Shown: positions 35,542 to 44,292 of the stretch, in pieces
Layout of the letters: each line of letters starts with the position of its first letter
How positions within the stretch are numbered: position 1 is the stretch's first letter
Assembly (NCBI RefSeq): GCF_030848505.1
Contig: NZ_JAVDDU010000015.1
Location: forward strand, 1-49,506
Direction of reading: 5' to 3'
Length of the DNA stretch: 49,506 nucleotides
Source of the DNA: Marinimicrobium hydrolyticum
Lineage (GTDB): Bacteria; Pseudomonadota; Gammaproteobacteria; Pseudomonadales; Cellvibrionaceae
Position numbers and translations under genes: made by a program
The notes under the pieces: generated by a model
Told to the model about the DNA's origin: nothing
The model's input: only the letters and a program-made list of their open reading frames with translations
Database searches by the model: none

Positions 35542-36858
35542 ATGAAAAAACTGATTGGAGTACTGGTTGTAACCGCGGGCGCGTACTTGGCATTGACCTA
35601 TTACGGTGGTTACGCGGGCGAACAAGCCCTGAGGCAGCAGATAGAACAAAGCGCCGCGCAAGGTGAGGTGCACGGATACGAGGTGGAGCTGGTCAGCTAT
35701 GAGCGAGGCTTGACCTCCAGCCACACGGTTATGGCCATGCGTTTTGATCTGTCCCACTTGGGCCTCGATGAACTGAACCTTACCAGTACGTCACGCATTC
35801 AGCATGGGCCAATATTGTTTACGGCCAAAGGCCCGAAGCTGGGATTATTTGCCTCTCAATCAGACGTGGAGATTTCTACCAGCAGCGACGAAGTGAACCA
35901 AATGCTGGCGGAGATTTTATCAGACGGCTTGAGCGATATCCTGATGATTGGCCACTTCAACCAGACCTACAGTGCTTACGCGAGCTTGCCTATGGTGAGC
36001 CAGGAAACTGGCGGTGGGCTTCTTAAAATCGACGGCGGCAACCTCTCCATGCAGGGCACCTATGATGGCCAGCATACCGAGGGTACGCTGGAATTGGGTG
36101 CGGTACACTTTAATGATGGTGAGAGTGTCACCTTGATGCTTAGTCCCTCGGTCCTGGATTTCGATCTGCATACTCTTGAGGACCTGGTGAACTACGAAGG
36201 GCTGTTTAACTATCGGGCGGACAGTTTGACCGTATCGGTTGCCGGAGCTCCTGAATTTGTTCTGGGTAATCTGGGTATGACGATGTCACAAGAGTTGGTA
36301 AATGAGCGTCTGGACTCCAGCTTTGCCTTTACCGTTGGCGAAGTTCACGGCAGCCCGATAGCCACAAAAAACTTTGTTTACGAATTTGGACTTAAACAAA
36401 TTTCGCCCGCCGCTGTAGTGGCATGGCAGGAGCTTGCAAGAGATATTCAACAAGGACCGGGCGAGGTGGATTTTGCAGGGCACGAGGCTGAAGTAATGGC
36501 CGTGTTGGAGCTGCTATTGCAAGAGGGTCTGGAGTTCTCTGTGCGCTTGGCGGCGGACATTCTGGAGGGCGATGCGGACATTCATTTTGTAGCCAACTAC
36601 GTTGGACTGCCGGATAACCGTGCGTTATCTGAAGTGGTTGACGTAATGGACTACTTTGCCATCGCCGACGCCGACTTGGAAATCAAGCTTTCTGAATCGG
36701 TCGTCATGCAAACGCCGTTGTACTTTATGCTGGCCCAGTACCTGGACGCCTACTTTACTCAGGAGGGCGAGCACCTGATCATGCGCGCATCGCTGAAGGG
36801 TGGCCGTTTGAGTATCGCGGATCAACCCTTTCCTTTGGAATTCCTCTTGGGTGGCTGA
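35542..36858 (+). CDS. YdgA family protein (DUF945)
   Basis: A 438-residue protein with an N-terminal hydrophobic segment (about 5-22) like a signal anchor, followed by a long beta-rich region. The features KKLIGVLVVTAGAYLALTYY at the start, a YERGLTSSH segment near 60 and an extended AsmA-like fold match DUF945/YdgA. Such proteins are periplasmic or inner-membrane anchored and of unknown function. A strong bidirectional terminator follows. Confidence 0.8.
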   Translation: MKKLIGVLVVTAGAYLALTYYGGYAGEQALRQQIEQSAAQGEVHGYEVELVSYERGLTSSHTVMAMRFDLSHLGLDELNLTSTSRIQHGPILFTAKGPKLGLFASQSDVEISTSSDEVNQMLAEILSDGLSDILMIGHFNQTYSAYASLPMVSQETGGGLLKIDGGNLSMQGTYDGQHTEGTLELGAVHFNDGESVTLMLSPSVLDFDLHTLEDLVNYEGLFNYRADSLTVSVAGAPEFVLGNLGMTMSQELVNERLDSSFAFTVGEVHGSPIATKNFVYEFGLKQISPAAVVAWQELARDIQQGPGEVDFAGHEAEVMAVLELLLQEGLEFSVRLAADILEGDADIHFVANYVGLPDNRALSEVVDVMDYFAIADADLEIKLSESVVMQTPLYFMLAQYLDAYFTQEGEHLIMRASLKGGRLSIADQPFPLEFLLGG

Positions 36859-36871
36859 TTCTCCGCAGCAT

Positions 36872-36906
36872 AAAAAAGCCGCGCCATGACTGGCGCGGCT
36901 TTTTTG
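36872..36906 (+). terminator. Bidirectional intrinsic terminator
   Basis: The stem AAAAAAGCCGCGCC / GGCGCGGCTTTTTT with an ATGACT loop is followed by a T-run on both strands. It ends the YdgA-like gene on the plus strand, and the mscS-type gene on the minus strand. Confidence 0.92.
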
Positions 36907-36925
36907 TTTAAACGACTTGCGCTGT

Positions 36926-37750
36926 CTAGTTGCTGACCGCCTTATCCACATGTACGTCCATTTGTGGGAACGGAATGGTAACTCCCTGTTCATCAAAGGC
37001 GAGCTTCATTTTTTCCGTTAAGTCCCATTTTACTGGCCAATAGTCCGCCGTGTTCACCCAGGGGCGCACCCAAAAATCCACACTGCTGTCGTTGAGTTCG
37101 CCCACGACAATGGTTGGCGCCGGCTCTTCCAGTACGCGCTCATCGCTTTGCAATACGCCGGTAATGATTTCTCGTACTTTGCGGATGTCGTCACCGTAAC
37201 TCACTCCGAATACCATATCCACGCGCCGGGTTTCCCGGGTGGAATAATTAATGATGTTATGGCCGTAGATTGCACCATTGGGGATGGTGACTTCTTTGTT
37301 GTCCGGCGAGCGCAGGACCGTGGAGAAGATACTAATTTTTTCCACCACACCGGCCGAATTCCCAGCCTCGATATAATCGCCGGTTTTAAACGGGCGAGCG
37401 GTCAACAGCATAAAACCGGACGCGAAGTTTTGCAGTGAACCCTGCAATGCCAAGCCGATCGCGAGGCCAGCCGCACCCAGAACGGCAATCAGCGATGTGG
37501 TATTAACGCCCAACTGATCCAGCGCCGCCACGATCACAAAAATCAGTAACAGAGCGTAAACAAGGGTTTGTATAAACTCTACAAGAATGTTGTCCAGCTT
37601 GGTTTTGGCCAGGACCTTGCCTAGCACCGAGACCAATAGGTTACTAACCACTTTACCGACAATGAAGATGAGCAGCGCAGCGGCCAGGTTTATGCTCCAG
37701 GGCACAAGATAGGTGCTGGTAAAGACGTTCATTTGTTCGGTATTGAACAT
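36926..37750 (-). CDS. Small mechanosensitive channel (MscS family)
   Basis: A 274-residue inner-membrane channel that releases solutes on osmotic downshift. Three helices are evident in the first 110 residues. The pore helix AAGLAIGLALQGSLQNFASG precedes the beta domain and the C-terminal alpha/beta domain ending at VDKAVSN, as in E. coli MscS. The ATG at 37750 is chosen over a GTG at 37756 because an AAGGAG ribosome site is well spaced for it. It lies downstream of rsxE, but a terminator separates it from the rsx operon. Confidence 0.93.
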   Translation of the reverse strand: MFNTEQMNVFTSTYLVPWSINLAAALLIFIVGKVVSNLLVSVLGKVLAKTKLDNILVEFIQTLVYALLLIFVIVAALDQLGVNTTSLIAVLGAAGLAIGLALQGSLQNFASGFMLLTARPFKTGDYIEAGNSAGVVEKISIFSTVLRSPDNKEVTIPNGAIYGHNIINYSTRETRRVDMVFGVSYGDDIRKVREIITGVLQSDERVLEEPAPTIVVGELNDSSVDFWVRPWVNTADYWPVKWDLTEKMKLAFDEQGVTIPFPQMDVHVDKAVSN

Positions 37751-37819
37751 GGGCACTCCTTCTCATAATGCGGGGGATGTGGCGCCCAGTGTAACGTGAA
37801 ATGTTGGGAATGGCGAAAA

Positions 37820-37850
37820 CCCGCTGGTGCCTGTTGAAGGGCACCGCGGG
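37820..37850 (-). terminator. Intrinsic terminator of the rsx operon
   Basis: On the minus strand, arms of about 11 bases (CCCGCGGTGCC and GGCACCAGCGGG) pair with one bulged base and are followed by TTTT. It lies just after rsxE and before the small MscS gene. Confidence 0.7.
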
Positions 37851-37874
37851 TGAAGAGGACAAGCAAAGTGGAAA

Positions 37875-38591
37875 TTAGGAGATAGCGCCAGTCGTGCGAA
37901 CGCGCTTGCTGCCCTTGATGGGCTTGGCTCTTCTGGTTTCCTGACGGCGCTCAATGCCGCTATCAATCACATTTTTCAGGGCGATCAGAAAACCCGCTAC
38001 GATAAAGGCGCCCGGCGGCAGAATGGCCACCAAAAAGCCTGGATAGTTGGGGAAAACGGTTAAGGTCCAGCCGCGCGCGCCCTCACCAAACAGTAGATGC
38101 ATATTGGCAAACAGGGTGCCGCTGCCGAGCAATTCCCTGACTGCGCCTATGGCCAGTAGTACCAACAGGAATCCCAGCCCCATGGTCAGTCCATCGACCG
38201 TTGAAGGCAGGAGTTTGTTCTTGCTGGCAAAGGCATCAGCGCGCCCAAGGATGGCACAGTTAGTAACGATCAATGGGATAAAGATGCCCAGAATGGTGTA
38301 CAGCTCGTACGTAAACGCATTCATGAGCAGCTCGATGCAAGTCGTCAGCGCTGCGATAATCATAACAAAGGCGGGCAGTCGTACGGCGTCGCTCACCCCT
38401 TTGCGGATTAACGACACGATCATGTTGGAGCTGGTCACGACCATCAGTGTCGCAAGTCCCAATCCCAGGGCGTTGACGACGGAACCGGTCACTGCCAGCA
38501 GCGGACACAGGCCGAGCAATTGCACCAGTGCCGGATTGTTGGTCCAGAGCCCGTTTTTGCTGATCTGTCGGTAGTCGACGGTATCGCTCAT
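37875..38591 (-). CDS. rsxE: Electron transport complex subunit RsxE
   Basis: A 238-residue membrane subunit of the Rsx/Rnf complex with about six helices, including [23 protein letters not shown] and the [22 protein letters not shown]-type core shared with RsxA. A basic tail follows the last helix. It is the last gene of rsxABCDGE. Confidence 0.95.
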   Translation of the reverse strand: MSDTVDYRQISKNGLWTNNPALVQLLGLCPLLAVTGSVVNALGLGLATLMVVTSSNMIVSLIRKGVSDAVRLPAFVMIIAALTTCIELLMNAFTYELYTILGIFIPLIVTNCAILGRADAFASKNKLLPSTVDGLTMGLGFLLVLLAIGAVRELLGSGTLFANMHLLFGEGARGWTLTVFPNYPGFLVAILPPGAFIVAGFLIALKNVIDSGIERRQETRRAKPIKGSKRVRTTGAIS

Positions 38592-38614
38592 AAGTTGCCT
38601 GATCGGTTGGTCGG

Positions 38615-39283
38615 TTAGTTGCTGGGCGTTGTTTCACGGGTTGAGACGTTGCCATTCTCAGCCGATTCGGGGAACAGCAGTTCGCGATTTTCCTCTACAT
38701 ATTCCAGTGTGCGTCGAACCTGATTGATGACTGCCCGCGGGGTAATGGTAGCACCGGTAAACTGATCAAAATCGCCGCCATCTCTGCGCACGGCCCAGCG
38801 TTCCGCTGGAGGGTCGCCCAAAGCTCGTCCGTCGAAGCTGAGTATCCAGTCGCTGCGGGATAGATCCACCTTGTCACCCAGGCCGGGTGTTTCCCGGTGG
38901 TTTAGCACCCGTACGCCGGAAACGGTGCCTTCGCGGTTGACGCCAACCAGCATGCGAATGGCTCCGCTGTACCCGTCTGGAGCCACGCTGGGAATAATCA
39001 CAGCGGTCACTTGATCGTTTTGGCGCGCGCGGTGGATCAGCCCGCCAAAGTTGAGTCCCAGTTGTGCCCAACCCTCTTGGGGGATTACCAGTGTGTCTTC
39101 CAGCAAATCGTTAGTGTGTTGCTCTTGAGGAATAATTTCAAACAGTGCTGCCTGAGCGGCGGCGCGCTCGGCCAGCTCAATTTGGTCTCGCGTCAGTTGG
39201 TAGGTGCCAGCCAGAAGCCCGGCAGTCACCAGGGCGAAACAGGCCAACAACAAACTATTTTTACCAATGGACCTGCCGAGCAT
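38615..39283 (-). CDS. rsxG: Electron transport complex subunit RsxG (flavoprotein)
   Basis: A 222-residue subunit with one N-terminal helix (about 9-28) and a periplasmic FMN-binding domain. The flavinylation motif QFTGATIT includes T179, the expected covalent FMN site. The GLGDK segment near 136 is also typical. Its start overlaps the rsxD stop by one base. ApbE, which attaches the FMN, is not in this window. Confidence 0.94.
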   Translation of the reverse strand: MLGRSIGKNSLLLACFALVTAGLLAGTYQLTRDQIELAERAAAQAALFEIIPQEQHTNDLLEDTLVIPQEGWAQLGLNFGGLIHRARQNDQVTAVIIPSVAPDGYSGAIRMLVGVNREGTVSGVRVLNHRETPGLGDKVDLSRSDWILSFDGRALGDPPAERWAVRRDGGDFDQFTGATITPRAVINQVRRTLEYVEENRELLFPESAENGNVSTRETTPSN

Positions 39284-40329
39284 CAGTGTTCCCCCTTGTT
39301 CGTCGCCGGACGACTCTTCTTATGCCCGTAAGTGCGCGGAACTGTGTAGTAATCGATAAAGGGCGCGGCGAAGTTCATCAGTAGAACAGCAAAGGCGATG
39401 GCGTCCGGGTAGTTACTCCAATAGCGCATTACGTACAGCAGGACGCCCACCAGGGCTCCGTAAACCATCCGGCCGCGGTTGCTCACGGCGGACGTGACCG
39501 GGTCGGTGACGATAAAAAACGCCCCCAACATAGTGGCGCCAGATAGCAAGTGAAACAGGGGCGAACCACCGCTGTGAGAGCTGCCACCGTCGTAGAACAG
39601 TGCCGCCATCAACGTCAATGTCACCAGCATGCTCACTGGGGCGTGCCAGGTGAATACGCGCTGGTAGAGCAAGAACAAACCGCCCAGCAAAAAGCCGATG
39701 TTAACCCATTCCCAGCCGGCGCCGGCCCATACACCTTCGCTCAATGTGGGGTCAGTGGTGTAGACGTCGTCCAGAAGCAAGCTAGAGTTTTGTTTCACCA
39801 CATCCAGTGGTGTGGCGGCGGTGTACCCATCAATGGGAACACCCCCCCAAATTTGCCGCATGCCTTCGATAAAACCCACCTGATCGGCCAACACGCCAGC
39901 GGGTGCCGCCCACTGGGTCATGGCGACCGGAAACGAAATCAACAACACCACATAGCCGACCATGGCGGGATTAAAAGGATTAAATCCCATGCCGCCGTAC
40001 AACTGCTTGGCGAGGATAATGGCCGTGGCGCTGCCCACCACCACCAACCACCAAGGGCAGTAGGGGGGTAGGGCGAGACCGAGAAGCACACCGGTAACCA
40101 GGGCGCTGCAATCGCGTAGATAAAACATCACTGGCCGGCCGCGCAGCTTCATCACCAGGGCTTCGCACAGCACAGCGGTGGCACAAGCGAGGGCAACGTT
40201 GAACAGACTGCCCCAGCCAAAGAACAGAGTCAGGGCCAGCAAGCCGGGCACCGTGGCCACCATCACCAGGCGCATAATCTGGCCGGAGTCTCGCCTGTTG
40301 TGTGTGTGGGGTGAGCTTACCCGTAACAT
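39283..40329 (-). CDS. rsxD: Electron transport complex subunit RsxD
   Basis: A 348-residue membrane subunit with about nine or ten helices. DGYTAATPLD carries T173, the likely covalent FMN site of RsxD/NqrB proteins. An LLSGATMLGAFFIVTDPVTS segment is also characteristic. It sits between rsxC and rsxG in the expected order. Confidence 0.95.
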   Translation of the reverse strand: MLRVSSPHTHNRRDSGQIMRLVMVATVPGLLALTLFFGWGSLFNVALACATAVLCEALVMKLRGRPVMFYLRDCSALVTGVLLGLALPPYCPWWLVVVGSATAIILAKQLYGGMGFNPFNPAMVGYVVLLISFPVAMTQWAAPAGVLADQVGFIEGMRQIWGGVPIDGYTAATPLDVVKQNSSLLLDDVYTTDPTLSEGVWAGAGWEWVNIGFLLGGLFLLYQRVFTWHAPVSMLVTLTLMAALFYDGGSSHSGGSPLFHLLSGATMLGAFFIVTDPVTSAVSNRGRMVYGALVGVLLYVMRYWSNYPDAIAFAVLLMNFAAPFIDYYTVPRTYGHKKSRPATNKGEH

Positions 40330-40371
40330 GTGTGTGCGGTCCTTGGTGATTGACTCGGCGTCGTAGTGCGC

Positions 40372-42672
40372 CTAGCGATTGTTCAGTTGCTGTAGTTTGT
40401 CTTCTAACTTGCTGACACCTGTGCGGAACGCTTCAACATTCTCGTCACCCTCCGCCTCAGCTTTGGCCAAACGCTCCTGGGCTTTTTCCAGCCGAGCCTT
40501 GAGCGATTCGATCTGATTTCTCAGCTTGTCCTCAGCACTCATGGTCGCCATAGCGGCGGCTTTGGCTTTCGCTTTTTCTATGGCCAGAGAGGCATGATCA
40601 GCATCGCTACGAGACGCAGAGCTGGGCTGCGCCACTGTGCTGGGGGCCAATTCGTCCAACTCTTTCTGGGAGGTGGCAATTTTTTCTTTCAGTTTGTCCA
40701 CGCCCTGTTGCAGCGCGTCTGCTTTGTCACTGCCTTCCGCGCGAGCTTCGGCGGCTTTTTCTTCCGCTTTCGACAGGCGCTTGTAGAGCGACTCCAAACT
40801 GGAGCGCAGCTTTTCTTCTGGTGACTGGTTCACCTTGGCGCGCGCGCGAGCAATGGCAGCGGCCACTGGATCTTGTTCTTGCGTGGTTGTAGGCGTATCG
40901 CTGCTGGCTTGGAACTGTTGCAGTTTCTTTTCCGCCTCGCGGACTTTAAGTTCCGCTTGTTTGATGCGCGCTTGCTGCTTATCCAGTTGCTCCTGACTGA
41001 CCGTACCGCCAGGCTCGTTGGCAGTTAACGGCTCGCGAGCTTTGGTCAGGCTGCTCTGCGCCGCGACCAGATTGCGCTCAAGCTTGGCCTGTTGAACGGC
41101 GCGCGATGGCTGGCCACCCGTTGCTTGCGCTTGAGCCGTGGACACGGGCCGTAGCTCACTGTCGGCGGCGGGCGCCTGCTCGGCCACTGGGGCTGATTTT
41201 TGTTCGGCCAGTTTGCGCTTGGCTTCTTCGGCGGCTTGCTTTCTGGCGGCCCGCTTGGCTTCTTTTTCGGCTTCCTCTTTGGCAATACGCTCCTGCCGGA
41301 ACTCAAAACGCCGCCGTGCGCGATCGGATTTTTCCTTCTCCTGTTGCTGGTGCCGAATGGTCCCCTTGGCAGCGCGATAATATTGCACCAAGGGAATATT
41401 GCTGGGGCACACGTAGGAGCAGGCACCGCATTCGATGCAATCGAACAGGTTGTGGCTTTCCAGTTTTTCGTAATCTTCCGCCTGGGCATACCAGAACAAC
41501 TGTTGCGGCAACAGACTGGCCGGGCAGGCTTCAGCACACAAGCCGCAACGTATACACGCCTGGGCGGGTGCGGGCGGTGGCAGCTCAACTTTGCTGGGCG
41601 CCAAAATACAGTTGGTGGTTTTGATTACCGGTACTGATGCATCCGGCAAACTGAAGCCCATCATGGGGCCGCCCATCACCAAGCGCGAGGCGCGCTGGGC
41701 GTCAAAGCCATGCTGTTCCAATAAGTAGTCGATGGGCGTGCCCAGCAGCACCTCCACATTGCGCTGGGTTTGCAGCGCCTCTCCCACCACAGTGGTAATC
41801 CGGGACACCAGTGGCTCGCCAAAGCGCACCGCCCGATACACGGATGCCGCGGTGCCCACGTTTTGGCAAACCACACCAATGGTGGCGGGAATCTGTCCGC
41901 TGGGGACTTCGCGGCCCGTGAGTATTTGAATCAATTGCTTTTCGCCACCGGAGGGGTACTTGGTGGGGAAGGGCACCACCTGTACTTCGGTCCCGGCGGC
42001 CGCCTTTTGCAGGGCGGCGATGGCTTCGGGTTTGTTGTCCTCTACACCCACAAGAATATGCTCGGGGTAATCCAGTAGCTTTGCCAATAGCAAAGACCCG
42101 GCGATCACCTCGTCAGCGCGAGTCTGCATTAGAACGTCGTCGGCGGTGATGTAAGGCTCACACTCGGTGCCGTTGAGAATCAGCGTATCAATGCTGTGAT
42201 CAGCGCGCGGGTTGAGTTTCACCGAAGTGGGAAAACCGGCACCACCGAGGCCTGCGATTCCCGCAGCACGAATTCGGCTCAGTAGTTCGCTTTTGTCAGC
42301 GCTCAGGTAATCTTCCAGCGGATGCAGTTCCACCCACTCGTCGGCGCCATCGGGCTCGATGATGATGCACGGAGCACTCATGCCTGAGGGGTGGGGGACC
42401 AGGCTGTCCTTAATGTCGCTAACCTTGCCCGAGGTGGGCGCGTGCACGCGTGCGCTGAACACGCCCTCAGCGTCGGCGATCAACTGACCGCCCAGGACTC
42501 GATCGCCCACTTCCACGACGGGCTTGGCCGGCGTGCCAATGTGCTGGTTCAGTGGCAGGAACAATGTGGGAGGCAGGGGCATTTTCCCCAGCGGTAGCTG
42601 CAGGGACTGTGCTTTGTTCTCCGGTGGATGAACCCCGCCGGGGATCTCCCAAGTTTTGATTAAACTACCCAT
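40372..42672 (-). CDS. rsxC: Electron transport complex subunit RsxC (iron-sulfur)
   Basis: A 766-residue peripheral subunit. The N-terminal part has the NADH/FMN-binding fold with GLGGAGFPTSVKL near 143, and two ferredoxin clusters at CIRCGLCAEACPASLL and CIECGACSYVCPSN (about 370-425). The remaining 330 residues are an alpha-helical, Lys/Ala/Glu-rich region ending in two related segments (about 601-666 and 693-766) that both contain KLRxxxESLxxRLxKAE. E. coli RsxC also has such an Ala/Lys-rich tail, of variable length. The start overlaps the rsxB stop by one base. Confidence 0.95.
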   Translation of the reverse strand: MGSLIKTWEIPGGVHPPENKAQSLQLPLGKMPLPPTLFLPLNQHIGTPAKPVVEVGDRVLGGQLIADAEGVFSARVHAPTSGKVSDIKDSLVPHPSGMSAPCIIIEPDGADEWVELHPLEDYLSADKSELLSRIRAAGIAGLGGAGFPTSVKLNPRADHSIDTLILNGTECEPYITADDVLMQTRADEVIAGSLLLAKLLDYPEHILVGVEDNKPEAIAALQKAAAGTEVQVVPFPTKYPSGGEKQLIQILTGREVPSGQIPATIGVVCQNVGTAASVYRAVRFGEPLVSRITTVVGEALQTQRNVEVLLGTPIDYLLEQHGFDAQRASRLVMGGPMMGFSLPDASVPVIKTTNCILAPSKVELPPPAPAQACIRCGLCAEACPASLLPQQLFWYAQAEDYEKLESHNLFDCIECGACSYVCPSNIPLVQYYRAAKGTIRHQQQEKEKSDRARRRFEFRQERIAKEEAEKEAKRAARKQAAEEAKRKLAEQKSAPVAEQAPAADSELRPVSTAQAQATGGQPSRAVQQAKLERNLVAAQSSLTKAREPLTANEPGGTVSQEQLDKQQARIKQAELKVREAEKKLQQFQASSDTPTTTQEQDPVAAAIARARAKVNQSPEEKLRSSLESLYKRLSKAEEKAAEARAEGSDKADALQQGVDKLKEKIATSQKELDELAPSTVAQPSSASRSDADHASLAIEKAKAKAAAMATMSAEDKLRNQIESLKARLEKAQERLAKAEAEGDENVEAFRTGVSKLEDKLQQLNNR

Positions 42673-43295
42673 TAGGCCGCTCTACCCGTGTCGCCGCTAT
42701 CGCGGTCAGTAGCGATAAGTTGTACGGCCTGTTCGGCCGGAACCGGCTTTTGCCATTTCCACTCTTTGATTGTGGGCTCGAGAGGTACCATGTCTATGCA
42801 GTCCACTGGGCACGGCTCTACGCACAGATCACAGCCGGTGCATTCGTCAATGACAACCGTGTGCATTTGCTTGGCCGCGCCAATGATGGCGTCCACCGGG
42901 CAGGCCTGAATGCACTTGGTACAGCCGATGCACTCGTCCTCGCGAATGTAAGCGACCTTTTTTACTTCCGACTCTTCACCGTGTTCGGCGTCCAGGCTCG
43001 GGGCTTCCACGTCCAGCAGGTCCGCCAGAGCATTAATGGTGGGTTGGCCGCCGGGCGGGCACTTGTTAATGGCGTCGCCGTTGGCAATGGCCTGAGCATA
43101 GGGACGGCAGCCGGGATAGCCGCACTGGCCACACTGGGTTTGCGGCAACAAGTCGTCGATTTGCTGGACGATGGGGTCGCCTTCCAGTTTGAAACGCACG
43201 GCGGCATACCCCAACACCGCCCCGAAGATCAGCGCTAGGCCGATCAGGGCGATCAGGGATGAAACCACTGGATGTTGTGCTATCAATTCCAACAT
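42672..43295 (-). CDS. rsxB: Electron transport complex subunit RsxB (iron-sulfur)
   Basis: A 207-residue subunit with one N-terminal helix (about 9-30), a CGQCGYPGC Fe-S domain (first Cys of the set near 54) and two ferredoxin clusters at [14 protein letters not shown] and [14 protein letters not shown]. The clusters pass electrons between the membrane subunits and RsxC. It is 71 bases after rsxA. Confidence 0.96.
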   Translation of the reverse strand: MLELIAQHPVVSSLIALIGLALIFGAVLGYAAVRFKLEGDPIVQQIDDLLPQTQCGQCGYPGCRPYAQAIANGDAINKCPPGGQPTINALADLLDVEAPSLDAEHGEESEVKKVAYIREDECIGCTKCIQACPVDAIIGAAKQMHTVVIDECTGCDLCVEPCPVDCIDMVPLEPTIKEWKWQKPVPAEQAVQLIATDRDSGDTGRAA

Positions 43296-43366
43296 ACGAA
43301 TGCGAAAAACCTAGGTTGTGTTGACTCTTGTTCGGCCAGCCACTGGCTGCCACCGAAACGCGTCAT

Positions 43367-43942
43367 TTACACCAAACCACCGAACCCCATAAAGGCGAGT
43401 GACATAAGGCCGGCGGTAATCATGCCAATGGCCGCGCCTTTAAAAGGCATGGGAACATCGGCCGCCGCCAGACGCTCACGCATGGCGGAAAACAAAATCA
43501 GTACCAGCGAGAAACCCAGAGCCGCGCCAAAACCAAACACCGTCGACTCAAAAAAACCGTGGTCGCGGTTGGTGTTTTGCAAAGCCACACCGAGTACCGC
43601 GCAATTGGTGGTAATCAGGGGCAGGAAAATGCCCAACACCCGGTACAACAGTGGGCTGGTTTTCTCGATAAACATTTTTGAGAACTGCACCACCACCGCA
43701 ATCACCAAAATAAACGAGATGGTGCGCATAAACTCAATGTTTAGCGGTGTGAGCACCCAGGTGTTAATGAGGTAACTGCAAACCGCTGCCAGAGTGAGCA
43801 CGAACGTGGTGGCACCGGCCATACCGATGGCGGTTTCCAGTTTGTTGGATACCCCCATAAACGGACAGAGGCCCAAGAACTGCACCAGCACAAAGTTGTT
43901 CACCAGGATGGTGCTGAGCAGAATAATGGCGAATTCGGTCAT
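43367..43942 (-). CDS. rsxA: Electron transport complex subunit RsxA
   Basis: A 191-residue membrane subunit with about six helices. It begins [21 protein letters not shown] and includes [13 protein letters not shown], which is near-universal in RsxA. The Rsx complex couples NADH:ferredoxin exchange to ion movement and, in E. coli, keeps the SoxR iron-sulfur cluster reduced. This is the first gene of the operon; the 350 bases upstream contain a palindromic repeat and no clear promoter. Confidence 0.96.
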   Translation of the reverse strand: MTEFAIILLSTILVNNFVLVQFLGLCPFMGVSNKLETAIGMAGATTFVLTLAAVCSYLINTWVLTPLNIEFMRTISFILVIAVVVQFSKMFIEKTSPLLYRVLGIFLPLITTNCAVLGVALQNTNRDHGFFESTVFGFGAALGFSLVLILFSAMRERLAAADVPMPFKGAAIGMITAGLMSLAFMGFGGLV

Positions 43943-44292
43943 GCCGTATTTCCCATGGTGCGCCCTCTTCCATTAGCAGGCCGTTGTAAAACTATCTGCG
44001 TGGCCGCTGCGGCGTTAAAATCGGACTCAAAATGCTCATTTATCACACATAAACTCCGCTTTTTCGCCCGATTTTGCCTTGCATCGCCTGCCTCGAAAAC
44101 GTTTTCCAACAACCTGCTAGACGCACATTATCGTTAAGCCCCCTGTCCCGATCAATCTATAAACCCCGGATGGTTAGGCTGTTTGTGTATATGCTTATAG
44201 CGCTCTGAGATGTGGCGCCGCCCAATTGAGACAAAATTGCGGTTGGAGTCGTCTACTTGGGACAAGTTTTTCCCATTGGCGCTAGTTGAGGT
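43943..44292. other. rsxA-metG intergenic region
   Basis: This 350-base gap contains a palindromic repeat at 43974-44120. The remaining 170 bases next to the metG stop show no gene and no strong terminator. Promoters for rsxA on the minus strand were not clearly found. Confidence 0.6.
43974..44120. repeat. Palindromic intergenic repeat (147 bp)
   Basis: Terminal arms TTAGCAGGCCGTTGTAAAAC and GTTTTCCAACAACCTGCTAG are imperfect inverted repeats (about four mismatches), and an inner pair GTTAAAATCGG / CCCGATTTTGCC extends the stem. I recall similar repeats, with the same GTTGAAAAAC-like end and AATGAGCATTTTGAGTCC interior, scattered between genes of marine gammaproteobacteria. This is memory, not a search. 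It encodes no protein. Confidence 0.65.
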
